From: Polyangiaceae bacterium
Lineage (GTDB): Bacteria; Myxococcota_A; Polyangia; Polyangiales; Polyangiaceae
Assembly: GCA_025057345.1 (NCBI GenBank)
Contig: JANWXX010000001.1
Span: 1-39,819 of the forward strand
Reading direction: 5' to 3'
DNA length: 39,819 bases
Position numbers and translations under genes: made by a program. Below, in pieces: positions 17,420 through 25,549 of the stretch. The notes beneath the pieces were generated by a model. It did no database searches. It was given only the letters and a program-made list of their open reading frames with translations, and was not told the DNA's origin. Numbering within the stretch: the first letter of the stretch is position 1; the number at the start of each line of letters is the position of its first letter.

Positions 17420-19039
17420 ATGAAGATCACGTGCTCCTCTTGCTCCGCCAAGTACACCATCGCCGACGAGAAAGTCCGCGGTCGAACCGTTAAGATCAAG
17501 TGCAAGAAGTGCGGGGCAACGATCACAGCCGGTCCAGGGACAGAGGAGCTGGCAGGGGCCAGTGCCGAAACTAGCCCCTTCGTTCAGGCGGGCGTTCAGG
17601 CGGGCGGAGAGTGGATGGTCAACGTAGGGGAGGGCGACCAGCGCTCCTTGTCGGTGAAGCAGGTTCTTGAGCTCTACCAGCAAGGTGTGATCTCTGACGA
17701 AACCTACGTGTGGCGGGATGGAATGTCCGGGTGGCTGCCTCTAGCCTCTATCCCTGAGATTGCTTCGATGCTCCCTGCTCGGGCCCCCGCTGCCCCCTCC
17801 GAGATGGACGACGGGATGCCTACCATGATGGCGCCTGCCTTCGGTGTTCAGCCTGCCGTTTCTGCTGCTCCTTTGCCAGCAGTCGAAGCGCCGTCTCCAG
17901 CTCCAGCAGCCGCACGACGTGCTTCCTCCAAGGGGCGTGATCTCTTTGCTCCCGCAGATGATGCGGTAGCTGCCGGCTTTGCCACCCCCACCTCTCCCTC
18001 CAGACCACCTCCACCTCGTCGCCCCGAGCCCCCTGCCCCCGGGATGATGAACAGCGATGAGGCTTCTGGCATCCTCGACATCCGAAAGCTCCAGGGGGCC
18101 CTCGAGGCCAAAGCAGATGCATCAAAGAAGAAGGACGAGAAGGTCGACGACATCATGAACCTGAGTGGTGGCGCCCTTTTCTCGTCCCCGATGGTTTCTC
18201 CTGACCTCAACGCACTGGCTCCTCCCGACCTCTCGGCACCACCACCCCAGGAGCCAGAGCCTCCTAAGCCTGTCGCTCTTGCCGCTACCCCAACCCCAGC
18301 AGCGCCGACGCCTGCCGAGCAGCCCAAGAAGCCCAAAATTGCGTTGCTCGCTCTGGGGGGCGTTGCCCTCCTGGGGCTAGGTATCGGCGGTACTGTGCTG
18401 GTGATGAATCGTCAACAGGGCGGTGAGACGGAGAGCAAGACCGCTGCGATGGCCTCCGCCGACCCCGAGAAGAAGGGCGATAGCAGGGCCAAGGCGGATG
18501 AAAAGAGGGACGAGCCTAAGATCGAATCTTCTCACCACCATGAGAAAAAGGACGACAAGAAGACCGCGGAGGCGGAACCCGAACCTCCCCCTGGCAAGGA
18601 GCTGACCCCAGAGGAGAAGAAGCGCCGGGACGAGGCCTTCAAGAAGAAGAAGGAAGAGGAAAAAAAGAAGAAGGAAGAGGAAGAAGCAAAGAAGAAGGCC
18701 AAAGAAGAAGAAGAGGCGAAGAAGAAGGCTGAGGCGGAGAACACCGCAGCCGCAGCCGCTCCTGGTGGCGACAAGCCCTTCGATCGCGCCGCCGCTAACT
18801 CCGCGCTCAGCTCCATCGCTGCTTCTGCTGCAAGCTGCAAGAAGCCGGATGGTCCCACCGGCTCCGGTAAGGTTGCGGTCACCTTCGCTCCTTCAGGCAA
18901 TGTGACCACCGCCAACATTGAGGGCTCCTTTGCTGGAACTAGCGTCGGAAGCTGCGTGGCCGCGCGCTTCCGTGCTGCCAAGGTTCCCCCCTTCTCCGGG
19001 AGCCCCGTCACCGTCCGTAAGACCTTCACCATCAACTGA
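17420..19039 (+). CDS. GltJ/AgmX-like protein: zinc ribbon, GYF domain, membrane helix, TonB-like C-terminus
   Basis: 539 residues. The N-terminus is a CxxC/CxxC zinc ribbon (C5, C8, C28, C31; MJ0042 type). It is followed by a GYF_2-like domain at about 64-119 (EWMVNVG...SVKQVLELYQQGVISDETYVWRDG...WLPL). Then come a long Pro/Ala-rich linker, one membrane helix at 307-329 (IALLALGGVALLGLGIGGTVLVM), a highly charged Lys/Glu coiled coil (about 395-440), and a C-terminal domain at 451-539 (FDRAAANSALSSIAASAASC...GKVAVTFAPSGNVTTANI) of the AgmX/PglI or TonB-like kind. In Myxococcus xanthus GltJ (AgmX) has this layout, and its zinc-ribbon and GYF domains contact MglA in the gliding machinery. A role in motility here is inference; many Myxococcota carry several such paralogs. 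A GAAGG ribosome site precedes the ATG. The other glt genes are not in the window. Confidence 0.8.
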   Translation: MKITCSSCSAKYTIADEKVRGRTVKIKCKKCGATITAGPGTEELAGASAETSPFVQAGVQAGGEWMVNVGEGDQRSLSVKQVLELYQQGVISDETYVWRDGMSGWLPLASIPEIASMLPARAPAAPSEMDDGMPTMMAPAFGVQPAVSAAPLPAVEAPSPAPAAARRASSKGRDLFAPADDAVAAGFATPTSPSRPPPPRRPEPPAPGMMNSDEASGILDIRKLQGALEAKADASKKKDEKVDDIMNLSGGALFSSPMVSPDLNALAPPDLSAPPPQEPEPPKPVALAATPTPAAPTPAEQPKKPKIALLALGGVALLGLGIGGTVLVMNRQQGGETESKTAAMASADPEKKGDSRAKADEKRDEPKIESSHHHEKKDDKKTAEAEPEPPPGKELTPEEKKRRDEAFKKKKEEEKKKKEEEEAKKKAKEEEEAKKKAEAENTAAAAAPGGDKPFDRAAANSALSSIAASAASCKKPDGPTGSGKVAVTFAPSGNVTTANIEGSFAGTSVGSCVAARFRAAKVPPFSGSPVTVRKTFTIN

Positions 19040-19227
19040 TTCGGTAGGCTCTCTCGATCGCTGCCCCTCCATATAGAAGGCATGGACTTATTCCTACGCA
19101 CGTCCCCCTTTCCCTCCTTGTCGTTCTCTTGCCTACTCTCCCTACCCGCGATGGCTGTGCTCTTGGAGTGCACTGTTCCCCCGGAGCCCTGGTGGGAGAG
19201 ATCCGCGGTAGACCGCCCCCCTTGCCC

Positions 19228-20016
19228 TTATTGCACCCACTCGTCCCCATCGGGGGGAGCGTCGTCGAGCTGGGGAGGACGTCGCCGGAGCAGCTCGGCG
19301 GCAGCGACGCGGACCGGGGCATTGGCATCGGTGATCTCATAGACCAGACGTAGCTCATGGTGGACGAGGAGCAGCACCATGGGAACGGCAACCTCCGGAG
19401 GGGTAGCGGGGTTGAGCACAAGGGCCATGCGGACCCGAGGGCGAGTGGACCAGCGGACGTTGCGGGCGATCTCCCCGAGGATGTCGGGAAAATTGGGCCG
19501 TCGTGCGGCGATCCGCAACACGTCGTCCTCGGTGAGCCTCGGATTGCCTAGCAGCATGCGGATTACGTCCGGGTGAGGATCGCGGAGCAGACGGTCAAAA
19601 GCACGGCGATCCGGGCGACGAGCAAGAGATTTGCGCTCCCCTAGGGAGAGGGAACGGTCCGCGCCCTGGGGCAGCGCCCGAGCTTGGGGATCATCCACGT
19701 GGGGCTGGTAGGTGGGCCACCGTAGGAAGCGATCCAGGGAGAGCAGCGAGCCTGCAGCAGCCTCCTCCCGAAGACGCTGGGCCAGTTCCGCTGCGCCGTC
19801 GTGGAGCAGGGCACGGATCACCGACATCAGCACAACGCGGGCTTGAGGCGACGCCTGCTCTGCCTCCTGGCAGAGCTGGTTGAGGGCACGAGCCGCCTCA
19901 GGGAGCGGGGCACGGTAGAGCTGCTCCCGCACCCAAGCGTCCCGCATTGGGAGATCGACTAGGGCAAGGGCCCCCGTGCAGAGTGTGTCGTAGTGCAGTA
20001 TGGTGCCATCGGCCAT
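19228..20016 (-). CDS. HEAT-like / leucine-rich-variant repeat protein of unknown function
   Basis: 262 residues, almost entirely helical, with no signal peptide. Recurring short helix pairs such as FDRLLRDPHPDVIRMLLGNP, LTEDDVLRIAARRPNFPDIL and RWSTRPRVRMALVLNPATPP resemble HEAT or LRV-type repeats that bind other proteins. I know of no function for the family. The ATG at 20016 shares one base with the stop of the upstream methionine/folate gene (TGATG), with an in-frame TTG at 20019 as alternative. The two genes are probably co-translated, although a functional link is not obvious. Confidence 0.7.
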   Translation of the reverse strand: MADGTILHYDTLCTGALALVDLPMRDAWVREQLYRAPLPEAARALNQLCQEAEQASPQARVVLMSVIRALLHDGAAELAQRLREEAAAGSLLSLDRFLRWPTYQPHVDDPQARALPQGADRSLSLGERKSLARRPDRRAFDRLLRDPHPDVIRMLLGNPRLTEDDVLRIAARRPNFPDILGEIARNVRWSTRPRVRMALVLNPATPPEVAVPMVLLLVHHELRLVYEITDANAPVRVAAAELLRRRPPQLDDAPPDGDEWVQ

Positions 20017-21893
20017 CAAGGATCGAGGAAGCCATCGATGACCTCCAGGGCAAGTTCATAGCGCTCCAGCGGAGGCATGATGTAAGCGCCAGCGACCCGG
20101 TGCTTGACGGCGGCGAGCATCTCCCGAGCGATGGCGACGCCCTCGCGACGGGCATCCGGGCCAGAGCCTGCCTTGCGCATGCGCTCTCGGATAGGCTCGG
20201 GGATCTGCATCCCGGGCACCTCGTTGTGAAGGAACTCGGCGTTGCGGTGGCTGGCCAGGGGAAGCAGCCCGACGAGCACCGGCAGGTCAAGGGGCGCAAT
20301 ATCGTCAAGGAAGCGGTTAAGAACCGCCGGATCGTAGACTGGCTGAGTCATCACCAACTCGGCCCCTGCGGATTTCTTTATCCGGAGCCTACGGAGCTCC
20401 CGGTCGTAGTTCATGGCCGCAGGCTCGGCTCCGGTAGCCAGCAGGAACGAGGTGGGGTGCCCTATCGCACGCCCTCCTGGATCAAGCCCCCGGTTGAGCC
20501 CGGAGGCCAGCCGCAAGATACCTACCGAATCTAGGTCGTAGACTGCGGTAGCGTCAGGGAACTCGCCCATGCGAGGCGGATCGCCGGTGATGATGACTAG
20601 GTTGCGGATCCCAAGGGAGTGAGCGCCTAGGAGGTGAGCGAGCTGTGCGAGGAGGTTTCGGTCGCGACCACAGACGTGAAGGATGGTTTCGATTCCGAGC
20701 TGCTGCTGCATTTGCACCGCGAGAGCCAGGTTGCTCATACGCGCCTGGGCCCGGGCTCCGTCGGCGATGTTGATCACGTCCACCCCAGCCGAGGTAAGCA
20801 TGCGAGCTGCCTCCACGGGGCGGGTTAGGTCGAGGCCGATGGGTGGGTTGACTTCGACGGACACCACGAAGCGCTTACCCAGCTTGGCCGCGAACTTGCT
20901 TTTCTCCCCTTTAGGAGTCGGATTGACCCCCTTCGGTGGAGGCGGAAGCCAATCGACCTCAACGGCGGGGTGTTCCTCTGTAGGGTCCGGTTGAGAGGAT
21001 GTGCTGGCCTCCATGCGGGCGGCAGCCGCGATCTTCTTGATGTGCTCAGGGGTGGTGCCGCAGCAGCCGCCAACAAGCCTAACGCCAAGCTTGTAGAAGC
21101 GACGCGCGAAGCGGAGAAAGTAGTCAGGGGTAGAAACGTAGATCAGCCGGTCATCGACCTTGTGAGGAAGGCCGGCATTGGGCATCACAGAGATCGGCAG
21201 GCCGAGGCCCATGAGCTTCTCAGCAGCGTCGAGGACAATCTGGGGGCCGACGGAGCAATTGAGGCCGAGACCGTCGGCACCGAGGTCACGGAGGCGCTGC
21301 CCGACGGTGGCAACGCTAACGCCGTCGACCAGCTCGCAGCGTTCGTTGGGGGAAACCTGGACGAACACTGGGATTGTCCCAGCGACGGACCGAGCTGCCC
21401 GAAGCGCCAGCTCCGCCTCCAGGGACTGGTGCATGGTTTCGATGAGGAGTACATCCACACCGGCTTCGACCAAGGCTTCAGCTTGCTCCCGGAAGGCATC
21501 CCGCACCTGCTCTCGCTCCTCGGCAGAAACACCCAGGAGGGGCTGGCCGGTGGGACCTATGGCACCAGCGATGTAGGCAGCACCGTGGGCAGATTTCCTG
21601 GCGATCTGTACCGCAGCGAGGTTGATCTCCCGCACCTTGCCTTCGAGCCCATGACGGTGGAGGCGGAACCGGTTAGCACCGAAGGTGTTGGTTTCGATGA
21701 CCTGGGCGCCTGCACGAAAGTAAGCCTCGTGGATGCGGTAGATCAGCTCAGGTCGAGAGAGATTTAGCTCCTCGTAGTTGATGTTGAAGACGACCCCACG
21801 CTCGTAGAGCTGGGTACCCATAGCACCGTCAGCCACGAGAGGACCGGCTTGAAGCGCCTGGAGGAAAGGCAAAGAGGTATCCACCGAGGGCAT
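20016..21893 (-). CDS. Bifunctional homocysteine S-methyltransferase / 5,10-methylenetetrahydrofolate reductase
   Basis: A 625-residue fusion. Residues 1-295 form the homocysteine methyltransferase barrel (LVADGAMGTQLYERG, ETNTFGANRFRL, GAIGPTG), with the zinc-binding cysteines in LNCSVGP (C213) and GGCCGT (C277, C278). Residues about 330-625 form the methylenetetrahydrofolate reductase barrel (VSVEVNPPIGLDL, INIADGARAQARMSNLALA, LVIITGDPPRMGE, ELVMTQPVYDP), which uses FAD. The two halves would make 5-methyl-THF and methylate homocysteine to methionine. The layout is like Bacillus YitJ. The cobalamin domains of MetH are absent. Divergent from the glycosyltransferase gene, with 93 bases between; no riboswitch is evident there. 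Confidence 0.93.
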   Translation of the reverse strand: MPSVDTSLPFLQALQAGPLVADGAMGTQLYERGVVFNINYEELNLSRPELIYRIHEAYFRAGAQVIETNTFGANRFRLHRHGLEGKVREINLAAVQIARKSAHGAAYIAGAIGPTGQPLLGVSAEEREQVRDAFREQAEALVEAGVDVLLIETMHQSLEAELALRAARSVAGTIPVFVQVSPNERCELVDGVSVATVGQRLRDLGADGLGLNCSVGPQIVLDAAEKLMGLGLPISVMPNAGLPHKVDDRLIYVSTPDYFLRFARRFYKLGVRLVGGCCGTTPEHIKKIAAAARMEASTSSQPDPTEEHPAVEVDWLPPPPKGVNPTPKGEKSKFAAKLGKRFVVSVEVNPPIGLDLTRPVEAARMLTSAGVDVINIADGARAQARMSNLALAVQMQQQLGIETILHVCGRDRNLLAQLAHLLGAHSLGIRNLVIITGDPPRMGEFPDATAVYDLDSVGILRLASGLNRGLDPGGRAIGHPTSFLLATGAEPAAMNYDRELRRLRIKKSAGAELVMTQPVYDPAVLNRFLDDIAPLDLPVLVGLLPLASHRNAEFLHNEVPGMQIPEPIRERMRKAGSGPDARREGVAIAREMLAAVKHRVAGAYIMPPLERYELALEVIDGFLDP

Positions 21894-21986
21894 ACACAGG
21901 ACGGTAGAACTTGACTGTCAGATCAGCAATTGCCACCTCACGTTTGTCGCTTGCAAGGGCCAGTGGGTACTCGATGATAGCGAGCC

Positions 21987-23063
21987 ATGAAGATTCTCTA
22001 CGGAGTCGTCGGTGAGGGGATGGGCCACGCGATGCGGTCACGGGTGGTGCTTGAGCATCTGATCAAGCAGGGCCATGAGGTTGAGATCATGGCGTCCGGG
22101 AGGGCCGAGCAGTTCTTGAGGAAACGATTCGACGGAGTGAACAAAATCCATGGGTTCCACATCATCTATGAGGAAAACCGTGTCCGCCGTGGTTCCACAC
22201 TGCTGTCGAACGTGCTCCAGGGTACGGCAGGGCTCCCGGAGAATATTCGGGCCTACTTCGATCTGATCCGTGATTTCAAGCCGGAGCTGGTAGTCTCCGA
22301 CTTTGAATCCTGGACGTACGTGTATGGCAAGACCCACCGATTGCCGATCCTATCCATCGACAATATGCAAATCATCAACCGGTGCACCCATGCACCCGAG
22401 ATCCTGGAGGGGTATCGTACGGATTTCGAGGTGACCAAGGCCTTCATCAAAAGCAAGCTGCCCTTCTGTGAGCACTACCTGATCACCACCTTCTTCTATC
22501 CCCAGGTTCGCAAGGATCGGACCACCCTAGTACCACCCATCCTGCGCCCGGAGATCCTGGAAGCACACCCTTCTGAGGGAGAGCACCTGCTGGTGTACCA
22601 GACCGGAGAGGGTTACACGACACTTCTTGATACGCTGCACAAAAGCGGGCTAGAGTGCCGCATCTATGGGATGCGCAGAAACATCACCGAAGAGCAAGTA
22701 GAGGGGAACCTCCGCTTCCGCCCCTTCAGCGAGCGGGTCTTTATCGACGATCTAGCCTCTGCCAGAGGGGTGATCGCCGGAGGAGGGTTTACGACCATGG
22801 GTGAGGCGGTCTACCTGCGGAAGCCGATGTTGGCAGTCCCTGTGGATCATCAGTTCGAGCAGGTGATGAACGCTCGCTATCTGGAGCAACTCGGCTACGG
22901 AAAGTATGCGAAGGATCTGAACAATAGCGCTCTGATCCGCACATTCTTGGACACCATCCCTACCTACCAGGAGAAGCTGGCTGGCTACCAGCAGGACGGC
23001 AATCGGCGCCTCTTCGAGGCCCTGGACGGGCTACTTGACAAGGCTGCCGCTGGGTTGCTTTAG
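21987..23063 (+). CDS. MurG-like (GT-B) glycosyltransferase
   Basis: 358 residues. The N-terminal MKILYGVVGEGMGHAMRSRVVLEHL resembles the glycine-rich start of GT28/MurG-like enzymes. The C-terminal GVIAGGGFTTMGEAVYLRKPMLAVPVDHQFEQVMNARYLE is the nucleotide-sugar-binding segment with a family-typical GGG..T..EA motif. There are no membrane helices, so it is likely a cytoplasmic or peripheral enzyme. It belongs to the conserved hypothetical glycosyltransferase group annotated in several phyla; donor and acceptor are unknown. Its stop overlaps the tail of the convergent hydrolase gene by four bases. Confidence 0.8.
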   Translation: MKILYGVVGEGMGHAMRSRVVLEHLIKQGHEVEIMASGRAEQFLRKRFDGVNKIHGFHIIYEENRVRRGSTLLSNVLQGTAGLPENIRAYFDLIRDFKPELVVSDFESWTYVYGKTHRLPILSIDNMQIINRCTHAPEILEGYRTDFEVTKAFIKSKLPFCEHYLITTFFYPQVRKDRTTLVPPILRPEILEAHPSEGEHLLVYQTGEGYTTLLDTLHKSGLECRIYGMRRNITEEQVEGNLRFRPFSERVFIDDLASARGVIAGGGFTTMGEAVYLRKPMLAVPVDHQFEQVMNARYLEQLGYGKYAKDLNNSALIRTFLDTIPTYQEKLAGYQQDGNRRLFEALDGLLDKAAAGLL

Positions 23064-23821
23064 GGTTCTGCCAACCACCTGAGCACAGCCCGGTTGAAGG
23101 CGTCTGGGTTCTCGATGCAAGACAGGTGGCCCGCGTGGGGGATCTCCTCCAAAACTCCGAGAGGGGTCAGGGCCATCATGGCGCGGATTTCCTCCGGCGG
23201 AGTGAGCGTATCCTGGGTGCCGACCAGACCCAATACGGGAATCCGGCAGGCTTGCAACGTTTCTGCATGATCGTCACGGTCTCGCAGGGCCACGATGGCT
23301 CCAGAGACAGAAGTGACGGGCTGATCCAGAGCAATCTGGCGGATCTCTTCCCGGATGGCGTTGCCCGTGAGGGGCCCCACAAGTCGCGGCAGAAGCTGGT
23401 CAAAGAGCCCAGCTACACCGCTCCCATGGAGCAATGCGAGCTGTCGCGCTCTTCCCTGCTTCGCCTCAGGAGTATCCGAGCTAGCCCGAGTATCACAAAG
23501 GATCAGCCGCTCAACCTTTGTAGGGTGCTTGGCCAGCAAGGCGAGGGCCACATACCCTCCCATCGACAGCCCTGCTACACGAGCCTGAGGGATCCCTAGG
23601 GTGTCGAGGAGAGTCGCTACATCATCAGCCATCTGACCTATGGAGATCGGTGGCCCCAGCCCCCGGGACCGTCCGAATCCACGGAGGTCCGGGGCGATTA
23701 CTCGGTGGGTCGCCCCTAGCGCTCCGAGCTGCGCTCGCCAGAGGCGACTGTCCAAAGGAAACGCGTGGAGCAGCAGGAGGCAAGGGCCCGCCCCGTGGGA
23801 GATGTACGCCAAATCGGCCAT
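23060..23821 (-). CDS. Alpha/beta-fold hydrolase
   Basis: 253 residues, a complete alpha/beta hydrolase. The oxyanion-hole motif is LLHAFPLDSRLW, the nucleophile elbow is GLSMGG (Ser), the acid is probably the Asp in LVGTQDTLTPPEE, and the catalytic His is in EEIPHAGHLSCIENP. APDLRGFGRS is typical of esterases, 3-oxoadipate enol-lactonases and similar enzymes. The substrate cannot be named. It stands alone on this strand between the glycosyltransferase and the quinone operon; its start is about 110 bases from the divergent regulator gene. Confidence 0.88.
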   Translation of the reverse strand: MADLAYISHGAGPCLLLLHAFPLDSRLWRAQLGALGATHRVIAPDLRGFGRSRGLGPPISIGQMADDVATLLDTLGIPQARVAGLSMGGYVALALLAKHPTKVERLILCDTRASSDTPEAKQGRARQLALLHGSGVAGLFDQLLPRLVGPLTGNAIREEIRQIALDQPVTSVSGAIVALRDRDDHAETLQACRIPVLGLVGTQDTLTPPEEIRAMMALTPLGVLEEIPHAGHLSCIENPDAFNRAVLRWLAEP

Positions 23822-23887
23822 GGTCCGGGAGCATGATTCGAGAAAGGGAGGTGCAGCAAGGCTTGACGGAGGATCCCAGGATCTCTA

Positions 23888-23918
23888 TTGAATCTTCAAA
23901 ATTTCTTGAAAGATCAAG
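23888..23918 (+). promoter_or_regulatory. AT-rich promoter region with two dyads before the GbsR/MarR-type gene
   Basis: In GC-rich surroundings this AT-rich stretch carries two perfect inverted repeats with shared half-sites: TTGAA-TC-TTCAA (23888-23899) and CTTGA-AAGA-TCAAG (23905-23918). They sit just before the ribosome site (AGGGAG) and ATG of the regulator gene, and could be its operators. The assignment rests on position. Confidence 0.45.
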
Positions 23919-23930
23919 AGGGAGTATGAA

Positions 23931-24482
23931 ATGACAACGCCCCATCCCTCCCACCCTGCGGTACTTCTTGCAGCGGACGCTGTGGGGGACGTGATCGAGT
24001 ATTGGGGGTTCCGGAAGGCACTGGGGCGAGTGTGGACGGTGCTCTACCTGTGGGATGGGCCGCTGTCAGCGGGAGACATTGGGGAGCGGCTGCAGATGTC
24101 GGCGGGGGCGGTGAGCATGGCGCTGACGGAGTTGCAGCGGTGGGCAGTGGTCAAGCGCGTGTGGTTGCCGGGGGAGCGCCGGGAGTTCTTCGAGGCAGAG
24201 GTGGATCTCTGGAAGATGATTGCGAAGGTGATCAGCGAGCGTGAGAGGTATCTGGCCAGGGGAGTGAGGGAGCGACTAGAGCAGGCGGGGAAGATGCTGG
24301 CGGAGAGCGGAAGTAGGGTGAAAGGCCAGCAGGAGAAATTGGAGAAGTTGGTTTCGGTAGCGCAGCTTGCCGAGCGAGTGATCGAGGCGTTCATCCAGTC
24401 GAGGATGGCAGATTTTTCGACGTTCACTGGGGCACTTGTCGAGCCTGAGGGGCGTCCTTCGAAAGCGCGCAGGGGGAGGTGA
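23931..24482 (+). CDS. GbsR/MarR-type transcriptional regulator
   Basis: 183 residues. The N-terminal winged helix (AVGDVIEYWGFRKALGRVWTVLYLWDGPLSAGDIGERLQMSAGAVS) matches the GbsR/MarR type. The helical C-terminus (RYLARGVRERLEQAGKMLAE...) is likely a dimerisation coiled coil. It is the first gene of the isoprenoid-quinone run and ends 5 bases before the ATG of the polyprenyl synthase gene, so it probably controls the operon and itself. The signal it senses is not known; the betaine response of GbsR should not be assumed. Confidence 0.82.
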   Translation: MTTPHPSHPAVLLAADAVGDVIEYWGFRKALGRVWTVLYLWDGPLSAGDIGERLQMSAGAVSMALTELQRWAVVKRVWLPGERREFFEAEVDLWKMIAKVISERERYLARGVRERLEQAGKMLAESGSRVKGQQEKLEKLVSVAQLAERVIEAFIQSRMADFSTFTGALVEPEGRPSKARRGR

Positions 24483-24487
24483 ACACG

Positions 24488-25540
24488 ATGACGGAGGAAG
24501 TGATCATCGGGCAAGGCGACAGGATGCTGGCGCGTCTGGAGTCGAGTGCTCGTGGCGGTGGGGCGGCCGTCGTGGCGGACAGGCTAGTGGCGATGCGAGC
24601 CTTTCTTGGGGACGATCTGAGGCAGGTGGAGGAGGAACTGGGAGTGCTGGAGGGGAAAGCGACGCCATTGCACCGAAGTGCTCGGCACCTGTTGGATCTT
24701 GGGGGCAAGCGGTTGAGACCGATCTGCGTAGCGCTTGCTTCACGTGTGGGGAGAGGGTTCGTGCCGGCGGCTCGAGAGATCGCAGTCGCGGTGGAATTGA
24801 TCCATAGCGCGACCCTGCTCCATGACGACGTGGTCGACGTGGGGGATCTACGGCGAGGAGCACCGACCGCACGGGTACTCTACGGCAACGCTGCGTCCAT
24901 CTTCGCAGGAGACTGGTTGCTAGTGGATGCACTTCAGCGGATCCAACGTGTCGGCATCCCTGGGCTGCTGGATCGGGTGCTTGGGGTTCTCAAAGAGATG
25001 CTGGATGCAGAGGCACTCCAGCTAGAGAACCGGGGCAAGCTCCGGGTACCACAGGCAGATTATTTCCGAGTGATCGAGGGGAAGACAGCATCTCTGTTTC
25101 GGTGGGGGATGTTTGCTGGAGGGCGGGCAGGGGAGGCAAGTCCAGGTCAGTGCGAAGCGCTGGCTTGCTTTGGCCAATCGTTGGGGGTGGCGTTTCAGGT
25201 GATCGATGATGTTTTGGACGTGGCCGGCGACGAGGCCACGGTAGGAAAGACCATGTTCGCGGATTTGCGGGAGGGGAAGGTGACATTCCCGCTGCTGGTG
25301 GCCTTGGATCGGGACGCTGGGCTGGAGGAGATGCTCCGAGAGGTTCTCGGTGGCGAGGAGACTGGAGGTGAGGTGGACATTGCTCTTCGGATCCGGGCTA
25401 GCGGCGCCGTGGAGGAGAGTCTTGCCCTGGCCGCACGGCTGTCTTCGGAGGCTCTTGGGCACCTGGTCGCGCTTCCACCTGGTCCTGTACGAGACGCTCT
25501 GGAGGGAGTTGCGCTGGCCATGTTGCACCGCGTTCATTGA
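24488..25540 (+). CDS. Polyprenyl diphosphate synthase (trans-isoprenyl, quinone side chain)
   Basis: A 350-residue prenyltransferase adding isopentenyl units to an allylic diphosphate to build a long side chain. Both aspartate-rich motifs are present: LLHDDVVDVGDLRRG (first, 113-117) and VIDDVLD (second, 240-244), along with LGGKRLRP and EGKTASLF. The ATG at 24488 is chosen because GGGGGAGG ends 8 bases upstream; the overlapping GTG at 24479 has no spacing for a ribosome site. Small residues precede the first motif rather than bulky aromatics, as in long-chain (C35-C45) synthases, but chain length is not certain. In this operon it would supply the tail that MenA attaches. Confidence 0.92.
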   Translation: MTEEVIIGQGDRMLARLESSARGGGAAVVADRLVAMRAFLGDDLRQVEEELGVLEGKATPLHRSARHLLDLGGKRLRPICVALASRVGRGFVPAAREIAVAVELIHSATLLHDDVVDVGDLRRGAPTARVLYGNAASIFAGDWLLVDALQRIQRVGIPGLLDRVLGVLKEMLDAEALQLENRGKLRVPQADYFRVIEGKTASLFRWGMFAGGRAGEASPGQCEALACFGQSLGVAFQVIDDVLDVAGDEATVGKTMFADLREGKVTFPLLVALDRDAGLEEMLREVLGGEETGGEVDIALRIRASGAVEESLALAARLSSEALGHLVALPPGPVRDALEGVALAMLHRVH

Positions 25541-25549
25541 GGAGAATCG

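Noticed and set aside
19040-19227. Terminator between the convergent genes
   Set aside because: No GC-rich hairpin followed by a T-run could be found in these 188 bases; nothing else was recognised there.
21894-21986. A possible SAM or cobalamin riboswitch before the methionine/MTHFR gene
   Set aside because: The gap is only 93 bases and shows no recognisable riboswitch core; only a short CTTGCAAG palindrome is visible.
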